Source of the DNA: Parelaphostrongylus tenuis
Taxonomy: Eukaryota > Nematoda > Chromadorea > Rhabditida > Metastrongylidae
NCBI GenBank assembly: GCA_019055375.1
Contig: JAHQIW010005317.1
Coordinates: 372,001 to 436,000 of the forward strand
Length of the DNA: 64,000 nt
Direction: 5' to 3'
A program made the translations under genes and the position numbers. This document shows positions 1 to 13,000 of this stretch, one piece after another (position 1 is the stretch's first letter; each line of letters opens with the position of its first letter). The notes beneath the pieces are model-generated. The model was not told where the DNA came from, searched no databases, and saw only the letters and a list, made by a program, of their open reading frames with translations.

Positions 1-264
1 TAAATCAATGGAAAGTATACTGTAGGAGAAAATGCCTCAAACATTTCCTAGAAAACTTTGGAAATTCAATCGGATGCCAATTCGATGCGTTTACTTCAAG
101 TGAAATGGAAAAAAACAAGAACGACGACCTTTAGTGATACGAGAGTGACTGAATTATGATGGATATATCGTATTTGATGTGATAAAATTCCTTTCTGTTT
201 GGCTGTAAAAAAATTGACACAGTAATCGATCTTCTATGAAAATGTCAGTTTTCACGAATCATTT

Positions 265-522
265 CCTCTATAAAAACCATATCGCGTTTCTTTCCGTCGA
301 TTGACTCGCGACGTTTCTCTGTGTGATATTCATCGCCGTGCGACGAAATGGCGAGGCATGTCCCGACGTTTTTATTCGCAGTGGAAAAAACCACTCGCAA
401 TCAGTATGGCAATCTCGTTTTTCTTTTCCATTCTTTTCATTCTTTCTATGACTGATGACAAAGTTCGTACTGGTCGATTTATAGAAAAAAAAGGCGAAAC
501 TAAGGGATGTCCGAGAATTTAA
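265..522 (+). CDS. Possible short membrane-peptide ORF behind a TATA-like box
   Basis: An open frame runs to a TAA at 520-522. Its first ATG at 358 would give a 54-residue peptide: a basic N-terminus (MSRRFYSQWKKP), one strongly hydrophobic segment (residues about 13-30) and a charged tail, which would suit a small membrane-anchored peptide. A TATAAAA box at about 271-277 lies some 30 bp before the start of the open region. I do not recognise the protein and see no splice partner. The ORF is short enough to be chance, so this is weak. Confidence 0.2.
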
Positions 523-899
523 CTTAGATGGGTAATGATTTATCTCCGCAAAATATAAGATACATAAAAGTTAGGGCTACTTAGAAAATGTTTCAGTGAG
601 CTCCTTATCAATGAAAGTGAGCCCAGGGAATACTCTCTCAATCAGACTTTTACCGGAGTGAGTAATTCTCAGATAACAGACGTTATGAGAGAGGCACCAC
701 ATGTTAGAGCACTTGTGCAATTTGTCAGATTTTCAACGAAAATTTTAATTGTTTTTCAGAGTTCTCACTTTTGCATATCAGTTGTTCTGTCTACTCCGAG
801 TACACAGAGGCTATTTTCTGGCATTGCTAAAGAATTCTGATTACATATCAGACCGATTTACTTCTAAACTACTCCACCATCAACACTTTTGAGACCGAG

Positions 900-1124
900 G
901 ACTCAGGGCCTCTGCATCTCTAACTGGCAACTCTGGACGGTCTGCCCCACCTCCTCTCAATCTCTAACCCCCCAAACATGCCATTGTTCGACGCAGCAGC
1001 GTGTCAGTGTTAGTCGCAAAAGTCTGCCATTGTTAGACGCAGCTTACTGGGAGTTGAAGATGCGGGGGAGGTGGAAAACAGACTGTCTAGAGTTGCCAGT
1101 TAAAGATGCCAAGGCTGTGGAGTC
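900..1124. repeat. Foldback (inverted-repeat) element, MITE-like
   Basis: Two arms of about 58-62 bp (900-957 and 1063-1124) are reverse complements at roughly 80% identity; both contain aactggcaactct on the appropriate strand. The spacer holds an 18-bp near-direct repeat, gccattgttNgacgcagc, at about 980 and 1026. There is no transposase here, so this is probably a non-autonomous foldback element. The open frame across it is an artefact of the repeat. Confidence 0.65.
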
Positions 1125-4100
1125 ACGATTCCGAAAGGGCTATAAGCGCCTTTTGGCCATCGCGAAAAGTTTCGTGGTTACTGTACCACTCTAACCCATT
1201 AATTTTCCATTTCTCGACTTCGTTTTTTCGAGTTCTCAAGGTTGTGTCTGACCTACCGTATGTAAGACATAAATTTTAGACCAAAATTTCTCGTTTCCTC
1301 GAAGGAACTTCTTTTCATCGCAGAATTTCTTAGATTAAATAGCTACGACCCCACTGGAGGAATTTTTCGACACAGTACTTTTCAAAGACCCAAAAAAGTT
1401 TGATTTATGAAAAAGACATTCCTGTTCGTAAACTATCTACGAAGGGTAAGGGACTTCTTCCCTTTAACTTCTTACACCTCCTTTGGTCCATTTTCCTTTC
1501 GTTTCCTGCTTATTACAGCTAAGTCTTCTCGCTATACCTTATTTCTGGTAAAATGAAGAATTTTGCAATAATATTGGAATTTTCAATAGCAGACTAGTGC
1601 TAGAGAAGTCCGTGTTGATTGCCTTCTCTGGTATGATGCTTCTTAAATTCAACTAGGACTCAAGTACTTTATGTAAATGCTCATTTTTTTTCGGAATTTG
1701 AAATTTCTCTCCAGGAAATAACTTTCGAACGCCGAGATGAATTTGTTATGCAATGAAAGCCTTTTTAGGGTCATCAGAAATTTGATGCAGTGCTAAGAAA
1801 GGAAGACAAAACGACTCCATTTGTAAATGTTTAGTGGTTGTTCGCTCAGCAATGAATGTTTGTGACTGTTTCCACATGCTTAATGTCATCTAGCTACTTG
1901 GTGACATCAGCCTAGTTCAGTTGACACCTGCCGAAGCTAGGAATGTATTACGTAATAGTCGATCGCAAACCATCAGGACAGCTCGCCCACAACCGTCGTG
2001 TTCCCGCCATTATTTTTCATGGATGAATATCAACACCCTCATGTGTACGAGAGCGATAAAAGCAAAAGAAATCATTTTTGTCACCTAAGGCCTCTATAGT
2101 TCGTTTCGTTGTGCGTTAGCGAGCTTCGGTAGGCTCCTCTTGCTAGAGGGATACAAAGCGCGCCACATTTCGGCATGAACTCTTCATTCTGAACGTCTTT
2201 GGATAAGACAGGCTCGTATGTGACCCACCGAGATTGTTGCTAGTGCTAAATGTTTTGTTACTGGTGTCATTGCGTGATTTCCTGAGGTGGTTGTGAAACT
2301 TTTATTGGAAGTGAGCCTTTGACACCTATCAACGATCAATTCATTTTAGACAAAACATAGTGATTCTTAGTATATCTTTTACTAAGGGTTGCATGTATCG
2401 CATCGGGTATTAGTGCACTACAGTACATACACACCTAGTCGTTAGTTGACTACAAGCTTTGGAGAAACCGAGTTCTTCACTCATTCGGAGCTGATGAATT
2501 GGTTGTAGATCTTGCGATGTCATCTTTCAGCGCAAAAAAAACGAATTAGATTATCTCATTATTGTAAAAACCTTAGAGATATCACCTTCGTTATTTATTT
2601 TCAAACCATACATGGCTGACATAGATTATTTTGACAGTAAAGGAGCTGATGGTTTTCCAAGTGCAAATTCTCTCTCAAATCAAAATTATCACGCTCGAAG
2701 TTCGTGTTGATGAATGTCCGGTTTTGAGCGGCGTTACGAACGAAATGGCGCCCAGAGAGCGTATCAAATGAAAACCGATGAACACTTTTTAGCTTTATTT
2801 GATCGAATCGCTATCAGTGAAGGGAACGTTGGCGTTGTACATATAAAACGCTAGATCTTGCTGTGATTCCGTCTTTATTTTATCTTCTCTCGTTTCTCCC
2901 ATTTGTTTTCGTTTCGGGACTCTACGAATCTCAACCGCTTCGCTGAGGTGTATTTCATATGATGCATTGCCTCGTTAACTTGATCACTGTCACTAGTATG
3001 CAGTGGTGATATCATCTATCGAAAGGTGAATTCTTGGGATTTTAATCGGTCTTATCAAAACTCAAGGGCGTTTGTATCATTCAGTGCAAATGATTATAAC
3101 TGCTTTACTTCAAACAATAGTTTCCTTTTTCCCAGTCATATTTCATTGCAAAAAAGACTCAAATCTTTATTTTTCAAAATTCATCAGTATTTAAGCGTTC
3201 AATGTTGAGAAATCTCTTTTAAGGCCCTTTTTCTTCCACTTAATCGAATTGTTACTGATAATCGCGAGAATAAGTGTACTTTCTTCTAAAAGCTGCTTAT
3301 CTTGCTAATGATTTTTTCGAAGAGTGCCATGTTTCACTGGCTCTCTATTCTTTGGACTCTAAATGGTAGTAATGCTCTACAGCTTGTTCAGTCATCACTG
3401 CAATCCAATTATTGAGCAAAAAGTTTTCCAGCTGGCCATGGGCAGTTTAACATACGGCAGTAATCTCATTCGTGTTATCATTCAAAGAATAAAGGGCAAA
3501 GCTCTTGGCTCTGATTACCCTTGCGGGATATTGCATGCTATTTCACTTCATGAAGACTTTGTTAAGAGTGTGTGAACACGTATTTCCGGCATACTTGCGG
3601 TAACCTTTGAGGATCAAATCACCGCTTTTTCCCAAGCAAGTCTAGTATTAATTTTCGACTCCGAAGGGAAAGAGGGTCTACTGAATCTGATGGACAGAGT
3701 TGAACAAACGACCACGTATTTTTAACATGGCATCATTAACCACAGCTCCATACGTGACTCTGTCTACGAGATTTTGAACAAATTGATTTAAGGACGGTGT
3801 AGCACATGTATTACAAACGCATCGGAATGCACACGTGGTTTAATCACACGTTTCAGGGTAATGACACATTCCATCGTTCCGCTCCCGGCAAATTGGTGCA
3901 CAATATGTCCGGAAGGATAGTGCATAGAATAATATAACGCTTCTTTCAAAGGTTGATCAATAAAAGCCTCAGGATTTGTATCGTTGATTTGGTGATAAAT
4001 TTCAAAGCGCTGACATCAGTCTAGAATTCTTTCAAGTTTTTGCCTCAGGTTGAAGTCAGAGAGTCTCGAAGTCATGCTTCTATATCGTAATGAAGTTCTT

Positions 4101-4470
4101 TTGTGTTGTTCAGAAGTTCTACGCACTCAATCTTTTATGCGAGTAGAAGGTGAAGTTTTTCTTCTGGCAATGCCTATTACCTTGCGCTATAGATTCTCAC
4201 CCGACGTTGTGTGAATACTATGCTATTGGAATAGAGACTGTCGTAGAGGTCGTCGAGAACGATACATCGTCATAGAGAGTTTTGCAAGTTCAAGTTCAGA
4301 TACTGTTACCAATTTCTCCAGACCTGTCTCTTTCTCGATGCCTCTCGATAAATATTCTTGCTAAATGATAGTTAGATGACACACGATCTCAATGAAGCTA
4401 GAAGAATGACTCGCATAATGACTTGCGCTTTTGTACTGAAAACAACAACAATTCTATTCATAGCTATTAA
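1125..4470. other. Intergenic, no recognisable gene
   Basis: AT-rich sequence with only short, unconvincing open frames on both strands. One at 3363-3575 (70 codons) has no splice signals that connect it to anything. I see no tRNA, simple-sequence tract or recognisable transposon protein. Confidence 0.5.
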
Positions 4471-4780
4471 AGATAGGCATGCAATGCGTCATGTCAAACT
4501 TCTCTCTTCTTTTCTTTTTAATTTCTCTTTTTTTCATCTTTTTTCCTCTTCTTTTCTTGTACTGAACACTGGTAGTCGTAGGAAGCATGGCTTTATCGAC
4601 TTTATTCCATCGGTAGGACAAGGATAGGCAAGAGATAAAGAAGAAATTTTGTTCAAGTATCCGTACAGCAAAGTGAGAAACCGACTTTCCTTTGACTTCG
4701 GCATTACGCATCAATCACACTTACCTTGGTGACTAAGCAAAAACCCAGAGTTGATAAGAAAAAATATTTGTGCGGCCGAA

Positions 4781-4806
4781 GTTTCGACGCGTTTCGTCTT
4801 CTTCAG
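4781..4806 (-). ncRNA. Hammerhead-like catalytic core, copy 1
   Basis: Reverse strand: CTGAAGA, A, stem GACG / CGTC with loop AAACG, then GAAAC. This fits the hammerhead CUGANGA...GAAA core with a 4-bp stem II. No cleavage-site strand (stem III then UH) has been located, so only the catalytic half is supported. Confidence 0.4.
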
Positions 4807-5155
4807 AACCGATTGATCTAAGCCGATGCTCTACAGTCGCCCGTCTTCGTTGTGGTCTTCGTTGTCGTCTTCGCGTTCGTTTCGTTCAAATTAAATCTTC
4901 TTCGAAGAAGCACCATCAAAATGACGTACTCACTCTGCAGGTCTCTTTTATACTCGACGGTTCTTACAGTCGTTCGTCCCCTTTGAGCTCCTCGCCCTCG
5001 TTTCGTTCAAGTCGAATCTTCTCTTGCAATGTGAGATTCTCATCTGAGCGGTGCTTCTCTGAAGAAGATTCAACTTGGACGAAAAGAAGGCGAAGACCTT
5101 AACGAGGACAAGCGACTGTGGAGTATCGGCTCGGATCCAATCGGTTTCAGAGAAA
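4781..5155. repeat. Foldback element with a hammerhead-like core at its left end
   Basis: Left arm (about 4781-4915) and right arm (about 5050-5155) are diverged reverse complements. Both carry a cttcttcgaagaagcacc-like block, and both carry the phrase gccgat(g/a)ctc(t/c)acagtcgc on opposite strands. On the reverse strand, 4781-4806 reads CTGAAGA-A-GACG-aaacg-CGTC-GAAAC, the core described under the hammerhead-like features. The same family recurs at about 14.54-15.03 kb and in fragments near 17.35 and 35.0-35.2 kb. The middle is C/T-rich and gives spurious open frames. Confidence 0.6.
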
Positions 5156-5879
5156 CCGAATATCAATGAAATAAATAAGTTTATCATAAAACCCGTGATT
5201 TCGCATAATCATCAAGGAGTATGTGAGTGCAATTAGAATATATAGCCGCATTTTAAAGAGCTACAACTGAGCGCACTCAAGCGTAAACCACTTCCTGTAA
5301 CACTGAAATAATTTTTATACGACATGCTTGATAGTGTCTTTGTGTCAAGACTGGCTCGTTTGATTTTCTATGTGATTTCTACAATTATTAAATTCACCAC
5401 CTATCATTTAAGTGAAAGTTTTCCATCGTGAACTTAAAATCTACATTTGGTATTTTCTTCTTTAATCCAGTTTGCTTTCTGTCTAGAATTTGAGCTCGAT
5501 TTTCTCGTACGATCCTTATCATCTCTTTCCTTCTTCCTCTTACGTGCATTTAAACTGATCTGTTTCAACGGTTAAGTGATGTGATTCATTATGGCTTATT
5601 GATATTGCACTTTTTTTTCAAATGAAGCCGCAGCCGGCGTGACATACTATTGAACTCTTCACTACGCCCCTGTTCATGTCGAATGAAAGCTAGCAAAAAC
5701 CTTATCAACAGTCATACGTCATCATACTAGGAAAAGTAATGTTTTTTCCTGCCATTTTCTGGTTGTCTAGCTCTTCACCAAATAATAATTCGTTGTTCAG
5801 TAAACATCGCTAGTCTCATCAATTTACACTTTCGGGACGGAGCTTAGTTCACTACTTCCCTAAACCTCCAGTAATCACT
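5156..5879. other. Intergenic, nothing recognised
   Basis: AT-rich with no open frame worth reporting and no match to the repeat families in this window. Confidence 0.45.
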
Positions 5880-6420
5880 CAATAGCATAAATCTCGACGA
5901 CTTCAATACTGGGCTTGGTCTATGGGAACACCTCGCTAGTACGTTTTAGCAGCCAGGAGAAAATTACGTTTCATCTCCGGTGTGCTTCTTCTGCACGACT
6001 GTCGTTTATACTTGACTTTTTAGCACGCGTTTCGAAATTTACTAAACTTTCAATCTCAACTTTCATTAAAACTTAGTGTGGATCATCAATGAACACAGAA
6101 TATAAACTTTCAGACGTATTTGATAGCTTGAGGGGCGGCGATTTCAAAAATGTATCTAGTTTTTCAAAAGTTCTCCTTAATGCACTCACTATAAGAGCGA
6201 AAGTATATCACGCTTCGCACACAAAGAATATGCATCAAAAGCATAAATGAGCATCTAGAAGAAGTCGTGATGTATCGCAATAGCAGAAGAAATCTCAAGT
6301 TTTTTGGATAGAAAGAAACATTCAAAATTAAACGAAAATCGCGCGCTTCTTGAATTGCGCGCGCATAGCGATTTCAACTGCCACATCGAAAGGACGCGAT
6401 CTTGTTATCTATTTGAAATT
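5880..6420. repeat. Dispersed repeat family G, copy 1
   Basis: Shared landmarks are an 'aaatctcgacgacttcaat' block at the left and, near the right end, 'aacgaaaatcgcgcgc.tcttga' followed by 'aactgcc'. The same ordered blocks occur at about 24.66-25.11 kb and 48.89-49.35 kb, and the left block alone near 16.32 kb. No coding capacity is visible. The class is unknown; a non-autonomous DNA transposon or SINE-like element is possible. Confidence 0.5.
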
Positions 6421-7650
6421 TTTTCTCCGTCTCAAGAATTTTCTAAGTTTCATTCACTGCGATTATAAGGGAACTTTTATACATTATTCAATATGTATTC
6501 TTCTATAATTCTTATTTTCATTCTTATGTTACCGGATGAACCCGATATGGTGTTGATATAGCGGACTGACGATTACAAGTGCAAAATGTGATCTTCTCCT
6601 CGTTGCCACAGCGTACTCAGAAGGCCTTTAGAAAAAGCAAGTTATACTGGAATTGTCGTTCTCCAATATATCGGATGACCACTGAAAGCTCATTGAAAAG
6701 CCTTGCACAGATCTTAGACGAGAAAAAGGTGCGCGCCGAAGGCGAGATACGAAATTATTTCCGTTGCCTACAAGCGCTCTGATGAAGGCCTTCTCGGGAA
6801 CCAAAGGCATTGTTCAAAAAACCTTTTACCAAGCTATCAAATGGCTACTTGAAAAGTCAGATGAAAAAACTCTTTCCGGCGAAAATCCAAGGAGACGACG
6901 CCTTTATTTCTCAGAATGTGCTCATCAAAAGCTAATATCACAAGGTCATGATCACTCTATCACATGACATCAATGAAACTTATTTAGAAAGACTTATACG
7001 CCCTCCAAAATACTTTGGTGCAGGAAAGTTCATTGCTTTATCAATCTTCGTTCCCTTTTCCCATGATTAAAATTTTTTCGCGGATGACCTAGCTGAGACG
7101 ATGAAACAAGGCTTGTTCAAATGCCACCGCAAAAAACTTTTGAACGTTTGGATGAGAAGGTATGCCTATGTGATGTATAGTTGGTGAATCGTAATCACTT
7201 TTAGTGTTGTCCCTAAGCTAGTGATAATTCCAAATTTTTATTAAGGATAAAGACTAACGTAATTTTTTGGAAAATGGTTTGCAACAATTTCTATCCATTC
7301 TCCGACTGATAATCAATGTGATATTGGATGCGTCAATGTAGCCTGAAAGAATGATTTCGTTCCAACACATTTAGTTTTTCATTATCAAAACAAATCCAGG
7401 TTTTGTCGATTAGGCTCAGTAGCTTTTGGTTCAGTTCAATAATATCCATCGCTGTGAATTCATTCAGTTTTATCACTTTCACAATTTTCTTCATACTGTT
7501 GAACTTAGACAGGGCAAAGAAAGATGTAGGGAAACGAGATTGGAAACAAACTAGGCAATTAGCAAATCTTGGTGCTTCTGTGGTCGGTACTGACCACGGA
7601 CACCACTGCTAGGAAATATTTCGAAGAGCATTTAACTAAGACAATACGTC
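6421..7650. other. Intergenic with two overlapping weak ORFs
   Basis: Two + strand frames of about 67 codons overlap at 6579-6967. Their translations are basic and unrecognised, and no splice sites join them. I do not call a gene here. Confidence 0.4.
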
Positions 7651-7654
7651 TGCT

Positions 7655-7850
7655 ATCGACCGCTCTTTTAGCAACCCGCTCAAAACGAAATAATCTGGCA
7701 AGAATAAGACTTGTTTTGGGCCGATAGGTCTAGTGCTATATAGGCGCCTATTTCGTCTTGTTGGGACTCATCAGTAGCACCCTCATTCGGTTCGGTCGAT
7801 CCCTTGAAGCTAGATATCTTCTAGAGGAATCGATGCCGTGCAAAAAATAA
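7655..7850 (+). repeat. Dispersed repeat family D, copy 1
   Basis: Ordered blocks shared with about 55.64-55.83 kb and 58.11-58.34 kb: a 'tcgacc.ctttt' edge, 'ggtct.gtgctata.aggcg', 'cctacttcgtc', 'gggactcatca', 'cggttc..tcgatc' and 'gaatcgacgcc'. A shortened copy in the opposite orientation lies at about 29.15-29.26 kb. No protein is encoded. Confidence 0.6.
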
Positions 7851-8269
7851 TCACCTCAAGTCGGATGATGGTATCACTGGTAACCTTGACATTCTAGTGA
7901 CCAACAGTCGAGCTTGCGGCTTTTATCATGAATCATGCCTCCGCTACCTCTGACCAAACCACATGACAAGTTGGCTCAAATAATAATGAAAGGGTCATTA
8001 AAACATTCTATCGGAATATGAGATTTCGACTTAGCATGTAATGTAAAAATAAATTGAACCATAGGAGCTCCATCACTTTTTTTCACATTTATTGGCATTT
8101 ATGATTGGTAAGCTTATTGTCCTCTGCTATCTCTCAATTCATATTAGAGCTTTCCCTGGTCGTCACAACTTATCACTTAGTTGATGTGATGAATCCCGTT
8201 GACAGGTGATTGTTGACAGCAATCATTTGTTGTTGAGGGAAACAAGGCTGAGAGAGAAGCAAAGAGGGG

Positions 8270-8345
8270 GCTTTGGTGATGCAGTGCAAACAAGCGCGTC
8301 TCACGGAAACGGCAGTCGTAGTTCAGACCCCTCATGCATTTAATG
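8270..8345 (+). repeat. tRNA-derived SINE-like fragment
   Basis: 'tggtgatgcagtgcaaacaa' resembles a tRNA A-box region, and 'gtagttcagacccctc' about 45 bp later resembles a B box. The arms do not fold into a complete cloverleaf, so I read this as a decayed tRNA-derived head rather than a tRNA gene. Confidence 0.3.
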
Positions 8346-8349
8346 AGTT

Positions 8350-9926
8350 CCTATTTTCTCGTATCCTGGTATTCTTGTGGGTATATCTTACATTGTATCC
8401 TTCTCTTAAGAAATAACTTAGGCATGGAAAAAAGTCAATTCATGTTTTTTAGCAGTTGTAACTGTGTTGTTCCTAGTATGGGAATGACCTTTGAAGTGGT
8501 TTACTCATGACTGGGCTTCTATGTTAAGTTTTTGCACTCTCGACGGAATTTTAATAATTTTGACGAAGAAGTAGTTCCGAAGAGTTGGCCAAAGTGGCAT
8601 ACGTTTCCTTTTAGTCTTTTTATTCAAATTTCAAACTCTCAACTTAAGAGATCTTTGCTAGCAACAAAAATTCCTATTTTGACACCACATTTTGACACTC
8701 AAAACAACTTCAATCACTCTAGGCCATGAATTTTCAGAAGAAATCATACTCAGTAGTTGATAATTGGGCACGGAATTTAGCTTTTCTAGCCAAAGTTTTG
8801 TCTTATCTTCTATCTGTCAAACAGCTGCAGCGATCATCAATCTTGAGGTGATATTTGTCTTCTTTGTGCACGAGAGCTTATCTGTAGGTCCTCAAGATGC
8901 GCTAAGAGCATCACACTTTTGATACAAAGCCCTTTATTTTCACTCTTCCAGAGTGAAACGTAGCCACACATCGGTAATTCAGCGTGATATCACCGTTCAC
9001 TCTTACTATTAACTATCAAAATTATCACGTCCATAATGAAGTAACCATATGTCGTAAAGCGATCAGTTATTAGAAGCTATCAAAGTGCAAGCAAGCTAAA
9101 CAATAAGACGACGCAGCCCGTCCGCCAATAGTTTCTGTTGTGAATGGAGGTGTTTTCTTCACTCGTCTCTTCCATTCTACGCTGCGCCTTCATCGACTTC
9201 TCTCGAGAAACTTTTCAAATAGAATCTCTTTCCTTTCAATACCCGAACTTTTCTGGAAGTCTTCGGTTCGGTCAACATCACTGTTTAGCTAGATTCTGAT
9301 CGTGACAAGGTGGAGATTAATCCAGCTGTGACAGCACACCTGATCTTGTTGGTCCGTGTTGGCTTCTATTACCGGACCAGTTTGATTGTTTCCAACCTGG
9401 TGTTGACCAGCCTACCGCAATATTTGTTCATCTGCTTGCTACCGACGACCGTCACGGGTCAGAATAAGCTTAATGTTCCCGCTGTTGTACCTTTTCAGTG
9501 TTATAGGCTAGCAGGTGATCGCTTTTTCTTATGTTCAATGTGATTTTCAGAATTTACGTTATAGTTTTTGATATGCTTTTTATTGCAAACGAATGTGCAA
9601 TCATATTTTCGACACATAACGACGACTTTTTTCTCGATAATTCAACATCAAATCTCTTTTCTCTCCGATATTTCTTTCAATGGAGATCTACTTTCGCTGG
9701 AAAATTCAATTCATCTGAAAATCTTCTATAGTTTATAACTGAAAAATTCTTAATAGTGCTATAATCTCCTTGATAGTTAAGGAGTGCTACAGATTGTTGT
9801 AACACCCATCTCTCTAGTGTTCCTTGTCGCAAGCCTTCTCTTTCTCGCATTTCCTGCAACTATTAGTTTCACTCCTTTTTATTTTTTATTATTTTTCCTT
9901 ATTTCTGATATACAAACGTTTTTTAG
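8350..9926. other. Region upstream of gene A
   Basis: No confident exon. A less AT-rich segment at about 9300-9520 has two overlapping open + frames, and a GCAG|GTGATC donor-like site occurs near 9512. It could hold an untranslated or upstream exon of gene A, but the frame is not decided. Confidence 0.35.
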
Positions 9927-9929
9927 CCT
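9920..9929 (+). promoter_or_regulatory. Probable spliced-leader (trans-splice) acceptor of gene A
   Basis: A T-rich tract ending TTTTTTAG at 9926 is followed by CCT and then ATG at 9930. An acceptor a few bases before the first in-frame ATG is typical of nematode SL trans-splicing. An ordinary cis acceptor from an unseen upstream exon would look the same. Confidence 0.45.
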
Positions 9930-10024
9930 ATGGTAGAGAGTCGATGGCGCTCTAACGAAGTCAGTTACGCCGATCGTTACTCCTACGAACAGAATTCACC
10001 GTACGTTGATCAACGTCTTTACAG
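9927..10024 (+). CDS. Gene A exon 1 (coding from ATG 9930)
   Basis: TTTTTTAG|CCTATGGTAG acceptor and TACAG|gtgcaa donor. It encodes MVESRWRSNEVSYADRYSYE and continues to VDQRLY, leaving two bases (AG). Only this frame is open throughout. The Tyr-rich sequence and the low AT content compared with flanking DNA support coding. Confidence 0.65.
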
Positions 10025-13000
10025 GTGCAAATTGTATCGTTGATTTTACAACTTGTTTTTGCATATTTTCATTTACTGATGCATACGCCTTCCTTTCATT
10101 TGTTACTTAAATCAGATTATCAAAATCTAGGGTAGTGTAAAGCAGCGAATAGAAACGTCTGTTGAGCTACATTGTTGGTTTGCTCCCGCGTCTGCACACA
10201 CTAAGTTTACCATCCCCTTGGGACCGACGAATTGGTAACAGAATCGTCTGCAAATAAAAAAAAAACTGGCTCCGTACATTGATGGGCCTTCCAAGTCTTT
10301 GCATGGATCATATATGGATTCAATCCTCCATCGCTGAATGTACGGTGCCTCGTGCGTTCCGTGAAGAGTTTGATCAATGCATGACTCTTGTCGATCTATT
10401 GTTTGTCACTTTATTGCAGTAAAGTCATATTTTTCGGCTATATCTCTGCTAAGGGTTCTCTTAAACTCCTTTTACTATTTAGTGCCTCCGAGGGCACAAC
10501 CGCAGGGTGAAATTTTAGCCTCTCAGAATGAAAGCGGTCGAAAAATGAATGTGTGCAAGTGATGGAAAACTCAGGAGGAAAATCAATAAACAATAAATAT
10601 CTCAGAGAGATGGACGATGAAATTATTCATCAAGTACTCAGTAGAATAGTTAAGTATTAGTTCTTTGAGGGTTACAAAACTAAGTTCTAGTGCTAGAGCA
10701 TGCACTTTTTTTGCGCCAGATAAGAGTTTCAAATATCTACTGATCATGTGAGGATCCGGCATTGACAATGTTTTCCCAAATGGCAGATGATTTTGAGGGA
10801 CGGAAACCCTCCCGGAAAATGAGCAAATATGTATCAATTGCATCGATTAGTGCTATTGATTGATGGAATGTCGATGCGGTGTCGTAATGGTGATGGTGGT
10901 GGTGGTATTGCACAAGATGATGATGGGAATCGAAAATAACCCTTTGCTTCTTTTCTATAATCTTCGTTGAACGGTTCAGCTTCTAAAAGCAACTCTCATG
11001 GAACCACTTTCGTTGATTTTCTCTTCATTTCCGTTAGTGACTCCTCTGTTTTGAAAGATTCAAGCCAAGAAACACTTAGGAATGGGATTCGGCTATTAAG
11101 AAAACCACAGAGGAAGAAAAACACTTTGTTTATTGCCCTGTTAGTCATCCAGAAATATGGAAAAGAGCACCATTTGCATCAATTTGTCTCGGTTGCGTTT
11201 CACAGCTTCACTATCAGTCTCACCTCTAGAAACATGGAGAAAGTTGCTTTTTTAGTCACTTTTGCATATCTTTTTACATATTCTACTTTATTGCTCATGG
11301 CAAAAGATGGTCATTATTTGATTCCAGTGCGTACCTATTAGGAAGAATTCAATCATAGGTAACATCTTGGTTTTAAGAAAAGGCATGGTCAGAAGACGAG
11401 ATCACGTATCCTGTCTTATGATTTTCTTAGTTATTTGAACTTAAGCAATTTTGACACGCAAAACCATTTTTTGAGGCTACGTAGATTTCAGAGCACTACG
11501 TTAGCGTAGGCCTTTATGTTGACAGCAAGTGACTCTTCCTTTACTAAAGTCCAGTAAACTGAGCAGAGTTATATATTTCATCCTCTGCTTAGGCGTAAAT
11601 CAGTGCGACAAAGCTATCTTTTTTATCTTTCACAAAAGGAGCAATAATATGGATGATTCACTAAGAGTATGACGCTCTCCTACCCTTTCCGAGAGTGAAG
11701 GGAACCCAGTGTTTAGCTTTATTGTGCGACAGGCATGAATGAAAAATTTCTGGTTTCCGTCGGAGTTTTTTGATGATTAACGCAAGTACAGGTGATGTTG
11801 CTGATGTAAAGCTGTATCATGAATCAATCCTGCTTTGAGATTACAAAATCGACTCATTCGCAGTGACAGCAAATTCTCTTCAGTTGTTTTGAGATTTCCT
11901 CAATATTAGAAGCTCTAGATTGAGCATAATAGTTTGACTTTGAATATTGTTGAGATTATTTCCAAGATAATCAAATGTGCACTTTTTGTGAAACTTTCTT
12001 TGTGTTCTAATAAATCGCCTCACAAATCCTCTTCTACAGTATTTGGGACAATAAGACCGTAGAAAAGAAAGTTCTCTCGAAATCGATAAATTGGTACCAG
12101 ATCTTTGGAAGCATAGAAGAGACGAGTTCTAAAAACCGTCATTCTTGGAAAGTTGAGTGGTTAGAGTTGCACGGAGTAAATATGTATTCAGTCACTTACT
12201 TATCTGGGGATACTGCGAATAAAGTCCTATCCAGGACGAGCTGGATATCTTTGGACTTTGTCTTTTATGGTTCGTTGCTTAGATATTATTAACTTCGTAT
12301 GAGGCATCCGTTCCATCAAACTTCCCACCTGATTGTATTTTGTTGTTCTGGACAAGTTTTTCATCCTCATTTTCTTCACTTATGTGGCGCCAAAGCTGTG
12401 CCAAGACGTTTTCGTTTCTCCATTAAAGCGGTAGTTGATCGTTCTTGATGTCAGTTGTCACTGGATTCGCTTCCTTTCGTATACGTGTCTTCCAAAATTA
12501 TAATCATCAGTTATCATTACACATATATATATATATATATATATTACTTTTGATGAGCTGAGTATGATATCAAGCTTGTCTTCGATGTAGGTGATGCTAC
12601 GGAAGAGCTAAATCTGGTAAACCGTAGTACGACAACTACTCGATGCATTATTGATAATATCTGATTTTACAATGATAATTGCACCATGCATTTTCTAATC
12701 GTCGTTCATGTTCGTTTTCCATGGAGGAAGAGGTTGAATGATTTCAAAATTTTCTTTGTATGAGCAATTCAAAAACCAAAAATGTTTTTGATGCCGTAAT
12801 GTATAACCTTCTTGAGCGATCCTCTTCTATTCATTGTATACAGTGTCTTTCTTCTGTTAGGAAGCACGCATTGGAAAAATTGAGTTAGAAAGAAAATAAG
12901 CTCAAAGTTGAATCTGTTTCGATATGCCAAAATTACGACGCATTGCATTTCATCCTGCAAAGAATCTTTTTGTCGTTACCGTAGTGATTTTGCAGATATC

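Noticed and set aside
889..1194. 101-codon + strand ORF
   Set aside because: It lies entirely across the inverted-repeat element at 900-1124, and its internal repeats follow the DNA repeat.
4770..5187. Overlapping ORFs rich in Ser/Arg
   Set aside because: Generated by the C/T-rich foldback element; both strands are open and the translations mirror the repeat.
10483..10506. 24-bp TTTAG/GTGAA-bounded microexon in gene A
   Set aside because: Its length is a multiple of three, so it cannot correct the frame between exon 1 and the proline-rich exon; the 70-bp exon at 12,996 does.
10967..11341. 124-codon + ORF in gene A intron 1
   Set aside because: Long, but with no recognisable domain, no good start, AT-biased codons and no compatible splice sites; in 64 kb of AT-rich DNA an ORF of this length can arise by chance.
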